Assembly (NCBI GenBank): GCA_016842065.1
Contig: JAEPDS010000005.1
Coordinates: forward strand, 119,388 to 183,387
DNA from: Candidatus Thiodiazotropha sp. 'RUGA'
Lineage (GTDB): Bacteria; Pseudomonadota; Gammaproteobacteria; Chromatiales; Chromatiaceae
DNA: 64,000 nt
Direction of reading: 5' to 3'
Part shown: positions 28,667-37,266 of the stretch, piece after piece
How positions within the stretch are numbered: position 1 is the first letter of the stretch
How the letters are laid out: each line of letters begins with the position of its first letter
Translations under genes and position numbers: made by a program
The notes under the pieces: generated by a model
What the model was told of the DNA's origin: nothing
Databases searched by the model: none
Seen by the model: only the letters and a program-made list of their open reading frames with translations

Positions 28667-29853
28667 AGAGTGTCCAGTCCCCGGGAGAGGTCCCGCTGAA
28701 TATCCTCTATGTTCTCCAAACCGACAGCAACACGCACCAGACCGTTGCCTATCCCCACCCGACTACGCTCTTCCGGGCTCAAACGTCCGTGTGTGGTGGT
28801 GGCGGGGTGGGTTATGGTGGTCTTGGTATCCCCCAGGTTGGCGGTGATCGAGAGCAGTCGGGTGGCATCGATCAGGGTCCAGGCAGCGGTCTGCCCCCCT
28901 TTGACATCGAAGGCGACAATACTGCCAGGGGCACTCTGTTGCGCCATCGCCAGATCGTGTTGCGGATGACTGCTCAACCCCGGGAAATAGACCCGTTCGA
29001 CCTTCGGCTGCTCCTCCAGCCACTCCGCCAGCTGTTGAGCATTTTTGCAATGGGCCTGCATACGGATATCGAGGGTTTCCAACCCTTTCAGGAACACCCA
29101 GGCATTGAAGGGACTGAGGGTGGGTCCAGCTGTTCTCAATACGCCAAACACCGCGTCACCGACGACTTCATGACTGCCGACGACGGCGCCGCCGACACAG
29201 CGCCCCTGGCCATCCAGGTATTTGGTCGCGGAGTGAATCACGATATCCGCACCAAGACTCAACGGACGCTGCAGTGCCGGGGTGCAGAAACAGTTGTCGA
29301 CCACCAGCAAGGCCCCCTCCGCATGGGCCAGTGCACTCAGCTTCGGGATGTCGGCCACCTCGGTGAGTGGATTAGAGGGGGTCTCGAGAAACAGCAGTTT
29401 GGTCTGTGGGCGAATTGCGGATTGCCAGGCAGCCAGATCATCCAAGGGTACGAATGTGGTCTCGATACCGAACTTCTTCAGATACTTCTCAAACAGGATC
29501 GCGGTGGTACCGAACAGACTGCGGGATGAGACGATATGGTCGCCGGACTCCAGCAAACCCATGCAGGTGGCCATAACGGCAGACATGCCGGAGGCGGTGG
29601 CCACACAGCAATCCCCACCCTCCAGAGCCGCCAGTCGTTGCTCAAAATTCCTCACCGTCGGATTGGTGAACCTGGAGTAGATGTTACCCGGCTCATCACC
29701 ACTGAAGCGGGCTGCGGCTTCAGCGGCACTGCTGAAAACAAAACTGGATGTGGGGAAAATCGGCTCACCATGCTCGCCTTCGGGCGTGCGATGATGTCCG
29801 GTGCGAATGGCTAGTGTCGAAAACCCCAGGCCTGACTCATGCTGATCCTCCAT
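28663..29853 (-). CDS. metZ: O-succinylhomoserine sulfhydrylase MetZ
   Basis: PLP enzyme of the Cys/Met metabolism family that makes homocysteine from O-succinylhomoserine and sulfide (direct sulfhydrylation). The protein is 396 aa. Signatures are the N-terminal FSTLAIRTGHHRTPEGEHGEPIFPTSSFVF region (read here in part), TSGMSA-type AVATASGMSAV, DNCFCTPALQRPL, and the PLP lysine in SATKYLDGQGRCVGGAV. It is coupled to the downstream methyltransferase. In Pseudomonas, metZ sits beside purF; here it does not. Confidence 0.94.
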   Translation of the reverse strand: MEDQHESGLGFSTLAIRTGHHRTPEGEHGEPIFPTSSFVFSSAAEAAARFSGDEPGNIYSRFTNPTVRNFEQRLAALEGGDCCVATASGMSAVMATCMGLLESGDHIVSSRSLFGTTAILFEKYLKKFGIETTFVPLDDLAAWQSAIRPQTKLLFLETPSNPLTEVADIPKLSALAHAEGALLVVDNCFCTPALQRPLSLGADIVIHSATKYLDGQGRCVGGAVVGSHEVVGDAVFGVLRTAGPTLSPFNAWVFLKGLETLDIRMQAHCKNAQQLAEWLEEQPKVERVYFPGLSSHPQHDLAMAQQSAPGSIVAFDVKGGQTAAWTLIDATRLLSITANLGDTKTTITHPATTTHGRLSPEERSRVGIGNGLVRVAVGLENIEDIQRDLSRGLDTL

Positions 29854-29936
29854 CTTCTTTCCTCGTCTTTGTTTGCCCGGCTATCTTCCAACCATCTGCC
29901 AGGATGCTCTGTTGCAAGCATTTATTATTTAGGTTC

Positions 29937-31562
29937 TTACTTTGCAGAGACACTTTTGCTGCTGATCATATCCCCGGTCTCATCGTTCAACTGCTGTGCA
30001 AAGTAGTTTTCCAGGAACTGATCGAAGTTCAGTGTATCAGAGGCCTCGATCTCCCGCTGTCTTCGCCAGGAATCCGTAGCCTCCTGGCTCAGCAGTTTCT
30101 GCTCCTCCGACGAATTCGGCTGCTGCATGAAATCGTGCCGATGCTGTTTCGACATACGTTGTGCAAAATGGAAAAAACCCTCGCCCTTCTCTCTCATCTC
30201 CCGCAACATGCGGGCGGATGGAGTCGACTCAGGATCCTGCAATCGACTCTTCTGCAGTTGCAGGCTCTTACTGTAAGGTTGCCCGGGCAGTCCGCTCTCC
30301 AGGATCTCACAAATCGGTAGCAGTGCCTCACAGATCTCAAGCCCCCACTCACGCAGACTGACCATTGACTCCTTTCTCTGCAATTCCAGCCCCGGCTTTC
30401 TACCCTGATGGGCGGCAGCCAGCTCATTCCAATCGATACTCTTCTGTTCGGCAACATTGATCGAAGGACTCTCATGCAGCAGACAAAACAGCATCAGCGC
30501 TTCGATAAAGTAGACCTGCTCATCGGCGATGCCCAGTGGATGGAAGGCATTCACATCCAGCGATCTCAGCTCCACGTAGCGTACGCCCCGTCTCTGCAGC
30601 GCATGGATCGGCTTCTCCATCATCTCCGGTATCTGCTTGGGTCGTACGGTACTGTAGTACTCGTTCTCAATCTGCAGAATGTTGGCATTGAGCTGTTCGT
30701 AACGCCCATCGATTTTCACCCCCATTGCCTGGTAGATCGGGCAGGGCGTCTCAATGGCACGGGAGAGGGTCTCAACATAGGCATCGAGACAGTCGTAACA
30801 GGCTTTGATACCGGTACCCTGCTCCTTACTGTTCTGATAACCGATATCCCCCATTCTCAATGAGGTGGCATAGGGCGAGAAGTAGGTATATTCATCGAAA
30901 GACTCCAGGGATGTGGGGCGTCCTCCGAGAAATGATTTACACACTGCAGGCGAGGCACCGAACAGATAGGGAACCAACCAACCCAGCCGTTGCAGATTTC
31001 TCAGCATGCCGAAATAGGCGTCAGAAATGAATCCCTGGGTATCCGATTTGTCCCCTTCGAGCTGCTGGTAGACCCACCAGAAATCCTGCGGCAGCGAATA
31101 GTTGAAATGCACCCCGGCAATCACCTGCATGACCCGGCCGTAACGATGCCCCAGACCCCGTCTGTAGACTGTCTTCATCATGCCGGCATTTGAGTTCCCA
31201 TAGTTGGCAATCGGGATGCGCTCATCATCCTCCACCACACAGGGCATGCTGGTGGACCAGAGAATCTCATCCCCCAGATGCTGATAGACAAAGCGATGGG
31301 CTTCAAACAGAAATTTCAGCGGTTCATGACGATCCGTGGATGGCGGGGTGATAATCTCAGTCAACGCCTCGGAGTAGTCAGTGGTGATGTAACGATTGGT
31401 CAGGGGTGAACCCAAAGCCTCCGGATGGGGCAGGCTCGATATACAACCTTGTGGAGAGACTCTCAAAGCCTCTTTTTCCAGTCCGATCAAGCCTCCACGC
31501 AACAGCTCGAGCTGACCGGCCTGGTGTAAGCGTTTCAAACGATTTTCGAGTGTTGTATACAA
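29937..31562 (-). CDS. gshA: Glutamate-cysteine ligase GshA (E. coli type)
   Basis: First step of glutathione synthesis, ATP-dependent joining of Glu and Cys. At 541 aa it is of the gammaproteobacterial class I type. Signatures are RGGLIGLEKEALRV near residue 25, TDYSEALTEIITPP, RYEQLNANILQIENEYY and VRYVELRSLDVNAF. The only suitable start is TTG at 31562 (TTG TAT ACA ACA); E. coli gshA also uses TTG. The family N-terminus follows directly. It is transcribed apart from neighbours. The C-terminal tail is about 20 residues longer than in E. coli. Confidence 0.95.
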   Translation of the reverse strand: MYTTLENRLKRLHQAGQLELLRGGLIGLEKEALRVSPQGCISSLPHPEALGSPLTNRYITTDYSEALTEIITPPSTDRHEPLKFLFEAHRFVYQHLGDEILWSTSMPCVVEDDERIPIANYGNSNAGMMKTVYRRGLGHRYGRVMQVIAGVHFNYSLPQDFWWVYQQLEGDKSDTQGFISDAYFGMLRNLQRLGWLVPYLFGASPAVCKSFLGGRPTSLESFDEYTYFSPYATSLRMGDIGYQNSKEQGTGIKACYDCLDAYVETLSRAIETPCPIYQAMGVKIDGRYEQLNANILQIENEYYSTVRPKQIPEMMEKPIHALQRRGVRYVELRSLDVNAFHPLGIADEQVYFIEALMLFCLLHESPSINVAEQKSIDWNELAAAHQGRKPGLELQRKESMVSLREWGLEICEALLPICEILESGLPGQPYSKSLQLQKSRLQDPESTPSARMLREMREKGEGFFHFAQRMSKQHRHDFMQQPNSSEEQKLLSQEATDSWRRQREIEASDTLNFDQFLENYFAQQLNDETGDMISSKSVSAK

Positions 31563-31598
31563 ACCGGATCAATCCCTACTCGGGTGTGGACAGTATTA

Positions 31599-31616
31599 GG
31601 GCCGGTTAACAGGCCC
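31599..31616. repeat. Dispersed GGGCC-gTTAAC motif (copy upstream of gshA)
   Basis: AGGGCCGGTTAACAGGCCCT is an almost perfect palindrome here; its reverse complement reads AGGGCCTGTTAACC. Related copies are at 36315, 36427, 47374 and 33931. Confidence 0.35.
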
Positions 31617-31727
31617 TGGGCAACTGGCGTAAAAGCCGGGGATTATACCCTGCCATCAAGCGCTATTGTAGCGCTTCGAGGAGTGGTTGGATCCACAGCC
31701 TGGAGCGAGAATATCAGTTCAGATAGA

Positions 31728-31773
31728 GACCAATCCCCGCATCGGTGAAGCGGGGTTCAGGTGGGGATTGGTC
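31728..31773. repeat. Inverted repeat downstream of prc
   Basis: Perfect 11-bp arms GACCAATCCCC (31728-31738) and GGGGATTGGTC (31763-31773). An alternative inner hairpin is CCCCGC / GCGGGG. There is no T tract on either side. It lies just after the prc stop and may stabilise or end that transcript. Confidence 0.5.
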
Positions 31774-31793
31774 AGTTTGCCTGAGTGTACGGT

Positions 31794-33878
31794 TTAGCGC
31801 ATCACCGCCATCGGTTGTGCAACTTTGATCGAGTCCATCAGAATCCGTGCGGCTTCATTCAGCTCGATTCGACTGGTCGCTTCGGTCTCCTTCTCATCGG
31901 GCTCATCATCAAGCTCCACTTCATCCGTGGATTTGACCACCTTCAGGCCCTGGGATGCGCGGAAGCGGTTTTTATGCAGCAGCCGTTCATGTTCACGCTC
32001 CTGCCACTCTGTGCGCCGCTGTTTCTCCAACAGGCTGACTTCAGAGCGCTTATCCAGTTCCAGGAAGCGTTTCTCCTGATCGACCAGCATTTCAAATCCC
32101 GCGTCTGATTTGATGCGCGACAGATGGTTGTTCATCAGCTCAGGCACGGTGAACTTTCCCTTGGTGATGAAATTGGCTGGCCTTATTTGAGCCCATGGCA
32201 ATGCATTTTCCAGAGAACGCTCACCATACTCCTCCGAGTATCTGGCGGTCGGAAACTGGATATCCGGCACCACACCACGATGCTGGGTACTGCCGCCGTT
32301 GATGCGGAAGAATTGCGCCATGGTCAGGCGCAGACGACCCAGATCCTTTTTGCGTCCTGGCACGAAGCGCCCCAGATCGACCAGGGTCTGTACCGTGCCC
32401 TTGCCGAAAGTGGGCTCACCAATCACGATACCCCTTTTGTAGTCCTGGATAGCGCCGGCGAAAATTTCTGATGCGGAAGCACTGTTGCGATCAACCAGCA
32501 CAGCCAAAGGCCCCTCATAGGCGATCGACTGGTCAGGATCCTGTTCAACTTCGATCTTGCCAAACGCATCCTTGATCTGAACCACTGGGCCGGAGTCGAT
32601 GAACAGGCCGGTCAGCTCAGTGGCTTCCGAGAGGGAACCGCCACCATTCTCGCGCAGGTCGATGACGATTCCGTCAACATGCTGTTTTTTCAGGTCAACC
32701 AGCAGATCGCGCACATCCCGGGTGGTACTCCTGAAATCTTCATCACCACGAGCCTCGGCGGCAAAATCCCTGTAAAAGGTAGGGACTTCGACCACACCGA
32801 TGCGATATTTACCCATACCATCCAGTTTTTCGATGATATGGCTCTTTGCAGCCTGCTCTTCCAGTTTGATCTTGTTGCGTACCAGGGTAATGGTTTTACG
32901 GTTCGAGCCCTCTCCTTTCGACAATACCTCCAGCTGCACCACTGAGCCTTTCGGACCACGAATCTGTTCAACCACATCCTGCAGCCGCCAGCCGACAATA
33001 TCGATCATCTCCCCTTCCAGTCCCTGACCCACACCGACAATCTTGTCACCGGCATGCAGCAGATCACTCTGTTCCGCCGGGCCGCCGATGATGGTTTTCT
33101 GCACCACAGTGTAGCCATCTTCATCTTTAAGAACCGCGCCGATACCCTCCAAAGAGAGCCTCATGCTGATATCGAAATTCTCAGAGGTACTGGGTGACAT
33201 GTAGCTGGTATGGGGCTCCAGACTCAATGTGTAGGCATTGATGAAGGTCTGAAACACATCATTGGCGTCAAACTGTTCGACCCGGGAGAGCAGCCGCTCG
33301 TAGCGCTCTTTCAGCGTCTTTTTGATCTCAGCATCCTCCTTATCCATCAGACGCTGGTTCAGAAAATCATTTTTCACCCGCTTGCGCCAGATATCGTTCA
33401 ACGCAGTGCGTGTCTGTACCCAGGGTTGATCCTCGCGATCGTAGATATAGGTCTCATCGATACTGAAGTCGAACTCCCCATCCAACAGTTTCAAGGCATG
33501 ATTGACCGCCTCGCTGACACGCTGACGATAGAGGCGATAGATTTCGAAGGCCGGTTCAATCCGGGCATTTTTCAGATAATCATCCAGCTTGTCACGATAA
33601 CCTGAGAAGTGAACCACATCGCCAGCCAGGAAGAACGAGCGGTTTGGATCCAGGGTGTCGTAGTAGCGTTGCAGGATCATTTCAGACATCGAATCATCCA
33701 GAGCGACGTCTTTATAGTGGTACTTGGCGATGACCTTGACGATGACGCTGGCAGTCTGCTGCTGTTCTGCAGTCGGTCGTAATTCCTGTATGGGTACAGT
33801 TTGACGATTGGCCCAAACTGGTGCTGATACTACGATAAGAATCAACCACCAAAACCCTTTCACATTAAGATATTTCAT
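31794..33878 (-). CDS. prc: Tail-specific periplasmic protease Prc (Tsp, CtpA family)
   Basis: Periplasmic serine protease that degrades SsrA-tagged or misfolded proteins and processes envelope hydrolases. The protein is 694 aa with a signal peptide (GFWWLILIVVSAPVWA). Its DUF3340-type N-terminal helical region contains LDPNRSFFLAGD. A PDZ domain (about 230-330) follows, then S41 catalytic segments: DLRENGGGSLSEA, the Ser in NSASASEIFAGA (about 463-467) and the Lys in GEPTFGKGTVQ. The Ser-Lys dyad is intact. It is transcribed alone with its own ATG and 230 bp of upstream non-coding sequence. Confidence 0.96.
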   Translation of the reverse strand: MKYLNVKGFWWLILIVVSAPVWANRQTVPIQELRPTAEQQQTASVIVKVIAKYHYKDVALDDSMSEMILQRYYDTLDPNRSFFLAGDVVHFSGYRDKLDDYLKNARIEPAFEIYRLYRQRVSEAVNHALKLLDGEFDFSIDETYIYDREDQPWVQTRTALNDIWRKRVKNDFLNQRLMDKEDAEIKKTLKERYERLLSRVEQFDANDVFQTFINAYTLSLEPHTSYMSPSTSENFDISMRLSLEGIGAVLKDEDGYTVVQKTIIGGPAEQSDLLHAGDKIVGVGQGLEGEMIDIVGWRLQDVVEQIRGPKGSVVQLEVLSKGEGSNRKTITLVRNKIKLEEQAAKSHIIEKLDGMGKYRIGVVEVPTFYRDFAAEARGDEDFRSTTRDVRDLLVDLKKQHVDGIVIDLRENGGGSLSEATELTGLFIDSGPVVQIKDAFGKIEVEQDPDQSIAYEGPLAVLVDRNSASASEIFAGAIQDYKRGIVIGEPTFGKGTVQTLVDLGRFVPGRKKDLGRLRLTMAQFFRINGGSTQHRGVVPDIQFPTARYSEEYGERSLENALPWAQIRPANFITKGKFTVPELMNNHLSRIKSDAGFEMLVDQEKRFLELDKRSEVSLLEKQRRTEWQEREHERLLHKNRFRASQGLKVVKSTDEVELDDEPDEKETEATSRIELNEAARILMDSIKVAQPMAVMR

Positions 33879-33930
33879 TCATCCTACCTGGTCTTTGCAG
33901 GAAACTGGGAAAGCTCCCTGATAGCCCCTA

Positions 33931-33945
33931 GGGACAGTTAACACG
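33931..33945. repeat. Divergent copy of the GGG-TTAACAC motif
   Basis: GGGACAGTTAACACG lies upstream of prc. It resembles GGGCCTGTTAACACT elsewhere in this window, with two or three changes. Confidence 0.3.
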
Positions 33946-33948
33946 AAT

Positions 33949-33972
33949 CCAATCGGCCCTGATTGGCATTTT
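33949..33972 (+). terminator. Terminator-like hairpin facing away from prc
   Basis: CCAATC, loop GGCCCT, GATTGG, then CATTTTTTC on the plus strand. It has the form of an intrinsic terminator, but no plus-strand gene ends here. It may block antisense transcription into the Nudix gene, or be chance. Confidence 0.35.
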
Positions 33973-34110
33973 TTCAGGTTTACCCGGTCCTGTGATTCGA
34001 ACTGACAGGCCCTGGCTACAATTTGAGTATGCTTTGGACTGAAATTCCAGTCACCGGGTTCCGCACGCTCTGGAAAAGAGAACCGCTCCCCTTGAATCTA
34101 CCACCTTTGT

Positions 34111-34971
34111 TCACAATTTCTCGTGCAGTCCGTTGATTAATTTAAGATATCCCGGTGTTTCAGGATTTATAATCCCATGCCGCACTAGAAAGTCAATCAC
34201 CACCAGATTGCAGTTTGGCTTGAAATCATCGCTGTTGGCGACCCGTTCGGCCACCTCCTCGATCGGCATCAGCATGAATTCTGCCACTTCACCATCTGAA
34301 TTATAGGGGACAAAATCTGGGGGAAGTTCAAGATCATAACAATAGAGAGTATCGGGCTTTAGACCGACCGGCGTTTCCGTACAGTAGGTGATCGCACCAA
34401 TCGGTACCGCCTGAGCCACGATTTGGGATGGCACACTCGCCTCTTCCTGACACTCTTTGTACAGATTATCCGCCAGTGAGATGTCATGGGGCAGCCCGCC
34501 GGCCACCATATTGTCCAGATGGTCAGGAAAAACCCTTCGGTCGGCCGACCGCCTGGCAACCCAGAGCAACAGCTCAGATCCATTACGCACATAGCCATTC
34601 AGGTGCTGTCCATAGGCGCGCAGTCCGAAATAGGCAGCAGCCGCACGGTCGATGGTTGCCAGAGCGGTATCCCTGTCGGCATGGGTGACCGGATAGCGTT
34701 CACCGTGCCGGTGGGTCATCACAGAGGATTCCACCAATCCATTCACGACCTCATTGAGAATCTCAGTCCTCAGTTCGAAGCTGTTGATTTGTGGATTTAA
34801 ACTGACCCCTCGCTCATTCATTGTGAAAAGGTCTGATCTGCTGCTCAAAAAAGACCATACCGGCTCTTTGAGATACCCCACAAGATGAGAATCGAAATAA
34901 AGGGCTTTGAAGTTATCCCGATTCCATTCATTCAACCTATCTATATGTCTTTGATATCCTTGTAAATTCAT
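34111..34971 (-). CDS. DUF4743 / Nudix hydrolase-like protein
   Basis: 286-aa protein. The N-terminal region (1-125) is the DUF4743 domain found before thiamine-pyrophosphokinase-like Nudix domains (NFKALYFDSHLVGYL, FELRTEILNEVV). The Nudix half starts near 130 with AYGQHLNGYVRN and has the box GGLPHDISLADNLYKECQEEAS. Compared with GX5EX7REUXEEXGU, the first Glu is replaced, R is K and the last G is S, while the KE..EE core remains. The family is thought to act on damaged thiamine diphosphates in eukaryotes; the bacterial role is not established. It is transcribed alone. Confidence 0.85.
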   Translation of the reverse strand: MNLQGYQRHIDRLNEWNRDNFKALYFDSHLVGYLKEPVWSFLSSRSDLFTMNERGVSLNPQINSFELRTEILNEVVNGLVESSVMTHRHGERYPVTHADRDTALATIDRAAAAYFGLRAYGQHLNGYVRNGSELLLWVARRSADRRVFPDHLDNMVAGGLPHDISLADNLYKECQEEASVPSQIVAQAVPIGAITYCTETPVGLKPDTLYCYDLELPPDFVPYNSDGEVAEFMLMPIEEVAERVANSDDFKPNCNLVVIDFLVRHGIINPETPGYLKLINGLHEKL

Positions 34972-35191
34972 CTTTTATTGCAGTTCCACGTTCGGGCTCA
35001 CCTCGATTATATGGCATGGTAACAACCTAAGCTCACTGTGATGGGGGTCAATCAGACTTTTTTCAAGGTGTAATTCGACATCAAAAAACGCCAATGGGTC
35101 TGTATACCTGCTATCTGCAGATCGTGAGAATTTAGTTGCCAAGTCAATAACTGGTAAAGTTGATTCCCACTAATATGGAACAGAAAAAGCG

Positions 35192-35689
35192 ATGAATCAC
35201 AGTCCGACATCCGATGATGAGCTCAGCTGTGCTGAGGCAGAACCTCAGCTAGCGGTGAAACGTTTCTGCGACGGCTGCAATTGTGCTCAGGCGGTGATCA
35301 CCAGCTTTGCTGATCGCTATGAAGTCGATACGGAGTTGGCGATGCGTATCAGTTCCGGACTTGGCGGTGGTGTGGGCCGGATGGGTGATATTTGTGGTAC
35401 CCTCACCGGCGCTGCGTTGGTTCTGGGCCTGCATATGGGGCCGAAAACCGCCGCCGACGTGAGTGCCAAGGAGGCAACCTATAACGCTACCAGGCTGCTC
35501 CAGGAGCGATTCATGGCGCAGCATGGCAGCAATCGCTGCAAGGAGCTGCTGCAAAAAGATTTGAGCATCCCCGCTGAATATCAAGAGGCTAAATCTCTCG
35601 GACTATTCAAAACCCAATGTCCCGACTATGTCGAAACAGTGGTGACACTGCTCAACCATGTCATTGATGAAAGTGAAGCTAAAGAATGA
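35192..35689 (+). CDS. C_GCAxxG_C_C family redox protein
   Basis: 165-aa protein with the C_GCAxxG_C_C family pattern. An N-terminal cluster C26-D-G-C29-N-C31-A-Q-A is followed by GLGGGVGRMGDICGTLTGAALVLGL, then RCKELL and QCPDYVETVV. The conserved cysteines suggest a redox-active or metal-binding function, often found near transporters or reductases; no reaction is known. It overlaps the following dUTPase gene by 4 bp (ATGA), so the two are translationally coupled. There is no signal peptide, so it is cytoplasmic. Confidence 0.9.
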   Translation: MNHSPTSDDELSCAEAEPQLAVKRFCDGCNCAQAVITSFADRYEVDTELAMRISSGLGGGVGRMGDICGTLTGAALVLGLHMGPKTAADVSAKEATYNATRLLQERFMAQHGSNRCKELLQKDLSIPAEYQEAKSLGLFKTQCPDYVETVVTLLNHVIDESEAKE

Positions 35690-36315
35690 AAGAAAAGATC
35701 CTCAACATGCTTGAGCTGCAGGATGCGATGAACTGCAAAGTCAACGATGACTGGCGCGATGCCGGTTACCCCTGGTATCGGGCGATCTGGACCGAGTGTG
35801 CCGAGATGCTCGATCACTATGGCTGGAAATGGTGGAAACATCAGAAACCCGACATGGAACAGGTTCATCTCGAGATCATCGATATCTGGCACTTCGCTTT
35901 GAGCGATTTGATCCTGCACAATGCCACCCTGGAAGGCGCCGCAGAACAGGCACTCGAGGGTTTGAATCAGGCAACCGACGGGGTCGACCTTCGGAGTTCC
36001 ATTGAACAGCTGGCGATGTTCAGCATCAAGACCGAATCAGCCGACATCGGCCACTTTGCCACCATGATGCAGGCGGCCGAACTCAGCTTCGATGATCTCT
36101 ACAAGACCTATATCGGCAAGAACGTACTCAACTTCTTCCGTCAGGATCACGGCTACAAGGAGGGCAGCTACATCAAAGTCTGGGATGGTCGGGAGGACAA
36201 CGAATACCTGTCGGAGATCCTTGCCAAGCTCGATCCGGACAGCGCCGGCTTCAGTGATCAGGTTTATCAACGGTTGCAGCACTACTACCCTGCTGAAACG
36301 ACTGACAACAACTAG
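35686..36315 (+). CDS. Dimeric all-alpha dUTP diphosphatase
   Basis: 209-aa protein of the dUTPase_2 (PF08761) / MazG-like all-alpha NTP pyrophosphatase group, hydrolysing dUTP to dUMP and PPi. The N-terminal LELQDAMNCKVNDDWRDAGYPWY reads like Campylobacter and trypanosomatid dUTPases (split: LELQDAMN then KVNDDWRD). The metal-binding residues are E37xxE40 (TECAEML) and E63xxD66 (EIIDIWHF). It starts inside the stop of the C_GCAxxG_C_C gene. Its TAG stop is the first part of a dispersed repeat (GGGCCTGTTAA). Whether a trimeric Dut also exists cannot be seen. Confidence 0.92.
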   Translation: MKEKILNMLELQDAMNCKVNDDWRDAGYPWYRAIWTECAEMLDHYGWKWWKHQKPDMEQVHLEIIDIWHFALSDLILHNATLEGAAEQALEGLNQATDGVDLRSSIEQLAMFSIKTESADIGHFATMMQAAELSFDDLYKTYIGKNVLNFFRQDHGYKEGSYIKVWDGREDNEYLSEILAKLDPDSAGFSDQVYQRLQHYYPAETTDNN

Positions 36316-36444
36316 GGCCTGTTAAGAACGGTGCTTACTTAAGCACTGAAACGCTTTACATCGAGCTTTATCAAGGGTTTTGGTGGGGCACGGCCCCACC
36401 AAATCGTGCTTAAACAACGACCCTTCGGGCCTGTTAACACTAAC
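36315..36444. repeat. Structured intergenic repeat between dUTPase and yceK-like gene
   Basis: Two direct copies of GGGCCTGTTAA (36315 and 36427) frame a block with a GTGCTTA/TAAGCAC hairpin and a perfect 11-bp stem TTTGGTGGGGC / GCCCCACCAAA (36379-36389, 36393-36403) with loop ACG. Both flanking genes end inside the outer repeats, so the block may serve as a bidirectional end structure. Confidence 0.5.
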
Positions 36445-36778
36445 CAGAGGGTAAAGGCCGTTGTCGCTGATGCCTTCTGACTTTGACCATCAGGTCATAG
36501 GGAAGCAGCAGAGTGTCCGCCACGAAACAGAATGGCACATCCATCGCCCTCACAAACTGCTCGCCATACAGATAGAAATCAGAAAAACTCCTGATGAAGT
36601 TGTGAACCGCTCTCTTGGTTCCCAGGTAGGGGTGCAGGATATCGTGATCTTGCAGATGGACTTTGACGGTCGAGCAAGCCATCAATACGCTGAGAATGGA
36701 TGCCACCAATAGGGCTCTGCAGATTGATTGAAAACAGCCTTTTTGGTTTTTATTCGCCCTTAATCCTGCCAGTCCCAT
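36440..36778 (-). CDS. YceK/YidQ-family lipoprotein
   Basis: 112-aa lipoprotein of the DUF1375 family. A signal segment (ICRALLVASILSVLMAC) ends in the lipobox LMAC. The mature part starts STVKVHLQDHDILHPYLGTKRAV and ends with the family-typical LPYDLMVKVR (split: FVADTLLLPYDL then VKVRRHQ). The ATG at 36778 is chosen because GGAGG lies seven bases upstream; an ATG at 36799 lacks this. No function is known for the family; it is an envelope protein. The stop lies within a GGGCCTGTTAAC repeat. Confidence 0.85.
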   Translation of the reverse strand: MGLAGLRANKNQKGCFQSICRALLVASILSVLMACSTVKVHLQDHDILHPYLGTKRAVHNFIRSFSDFYLYGEQFVRAMDVPFCFVADTLLLPYDLMVKVRRHQRQRPLPSG

Positions 36779-36880
36779 GCTCATAACCTCCGTTGTCATC
36801 GATTGGTTCTGCGACGCTGATCCGCTAGCGCTTTCCTCATGTTAAATCGTAAAAGTGATATAGACAATTCAGTCCGGTGA

Positions 36881-37261
36881 TTACCAATGAACCATTTCAC
36901 CGGCATCAAACACCTGACCCGACCTGGCCAGGCGGCAATTGATGAACAGATTGTTGATGGGAACCTGTGCATGCCTGGAGAGGCTGTCAGCCACCGCTTG
37001 AATGTACTCGGCAATCTCCTCACTGCTATTGAAGTCGGGCAGTAACATCTCAACCAGCAGAGGATGACCACTCTCAGGTTGATCGTCACACACCTCACCC
37101 GCCACCGCATAGTGACCGGCTGAAAGGAGGTTCCAGGTAACGGTAATATGCTGCTTTTCTATGCCACTTGCATTGGAAAAATCTTCAGTGATCCGTTGCA
37201 GGATTCTGCTGATATCCCGTTGTTGCTCGAATGGCAGTGACTTGATGTGAATGAACGGCAT
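36881..37261 (-). CDS. DUF1904 (tautomerase-like) protein
   Basis: 126-aa protein that starts MPFIHIKSLPFE, with the region following the initiator Met resembling the tautomerase/MIF fold. DUF1904 members lack proven activity and the Pro2 here (MPF) could be the catalytic proline of that superfamily. Further segments are IEKQHITVTWNLLSAGHY and PINNLFINCRLARSGQVFDAGEMVHW (split). It lies 5 bp after the coiled-coil gene on the same strand, so they form an operon. Function is inferred from fold only. Confidence 0.8.
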   Translation of the reverse strand: MPFIHIKSLPFEQQRDISRILQRITEDFSNASGIEKQHITVTWNLLSAGHYAVAGEVCDDQPESGHPLLVEMLLPDFNSSEEIAEYIQAVADSLSRHAQVPINNLFINCRLARSGQVFDAGEMVHW

Positions 37262-37266
37262 GAGTA

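Noticed and set aside
33975..34010. A T-loop-like GTTCGAATC on the minus strand, which suggested a tRNA or tRNA remnant
   Set aside because: No acceptor stem, D-arm or anticodon arm can be folded around it.
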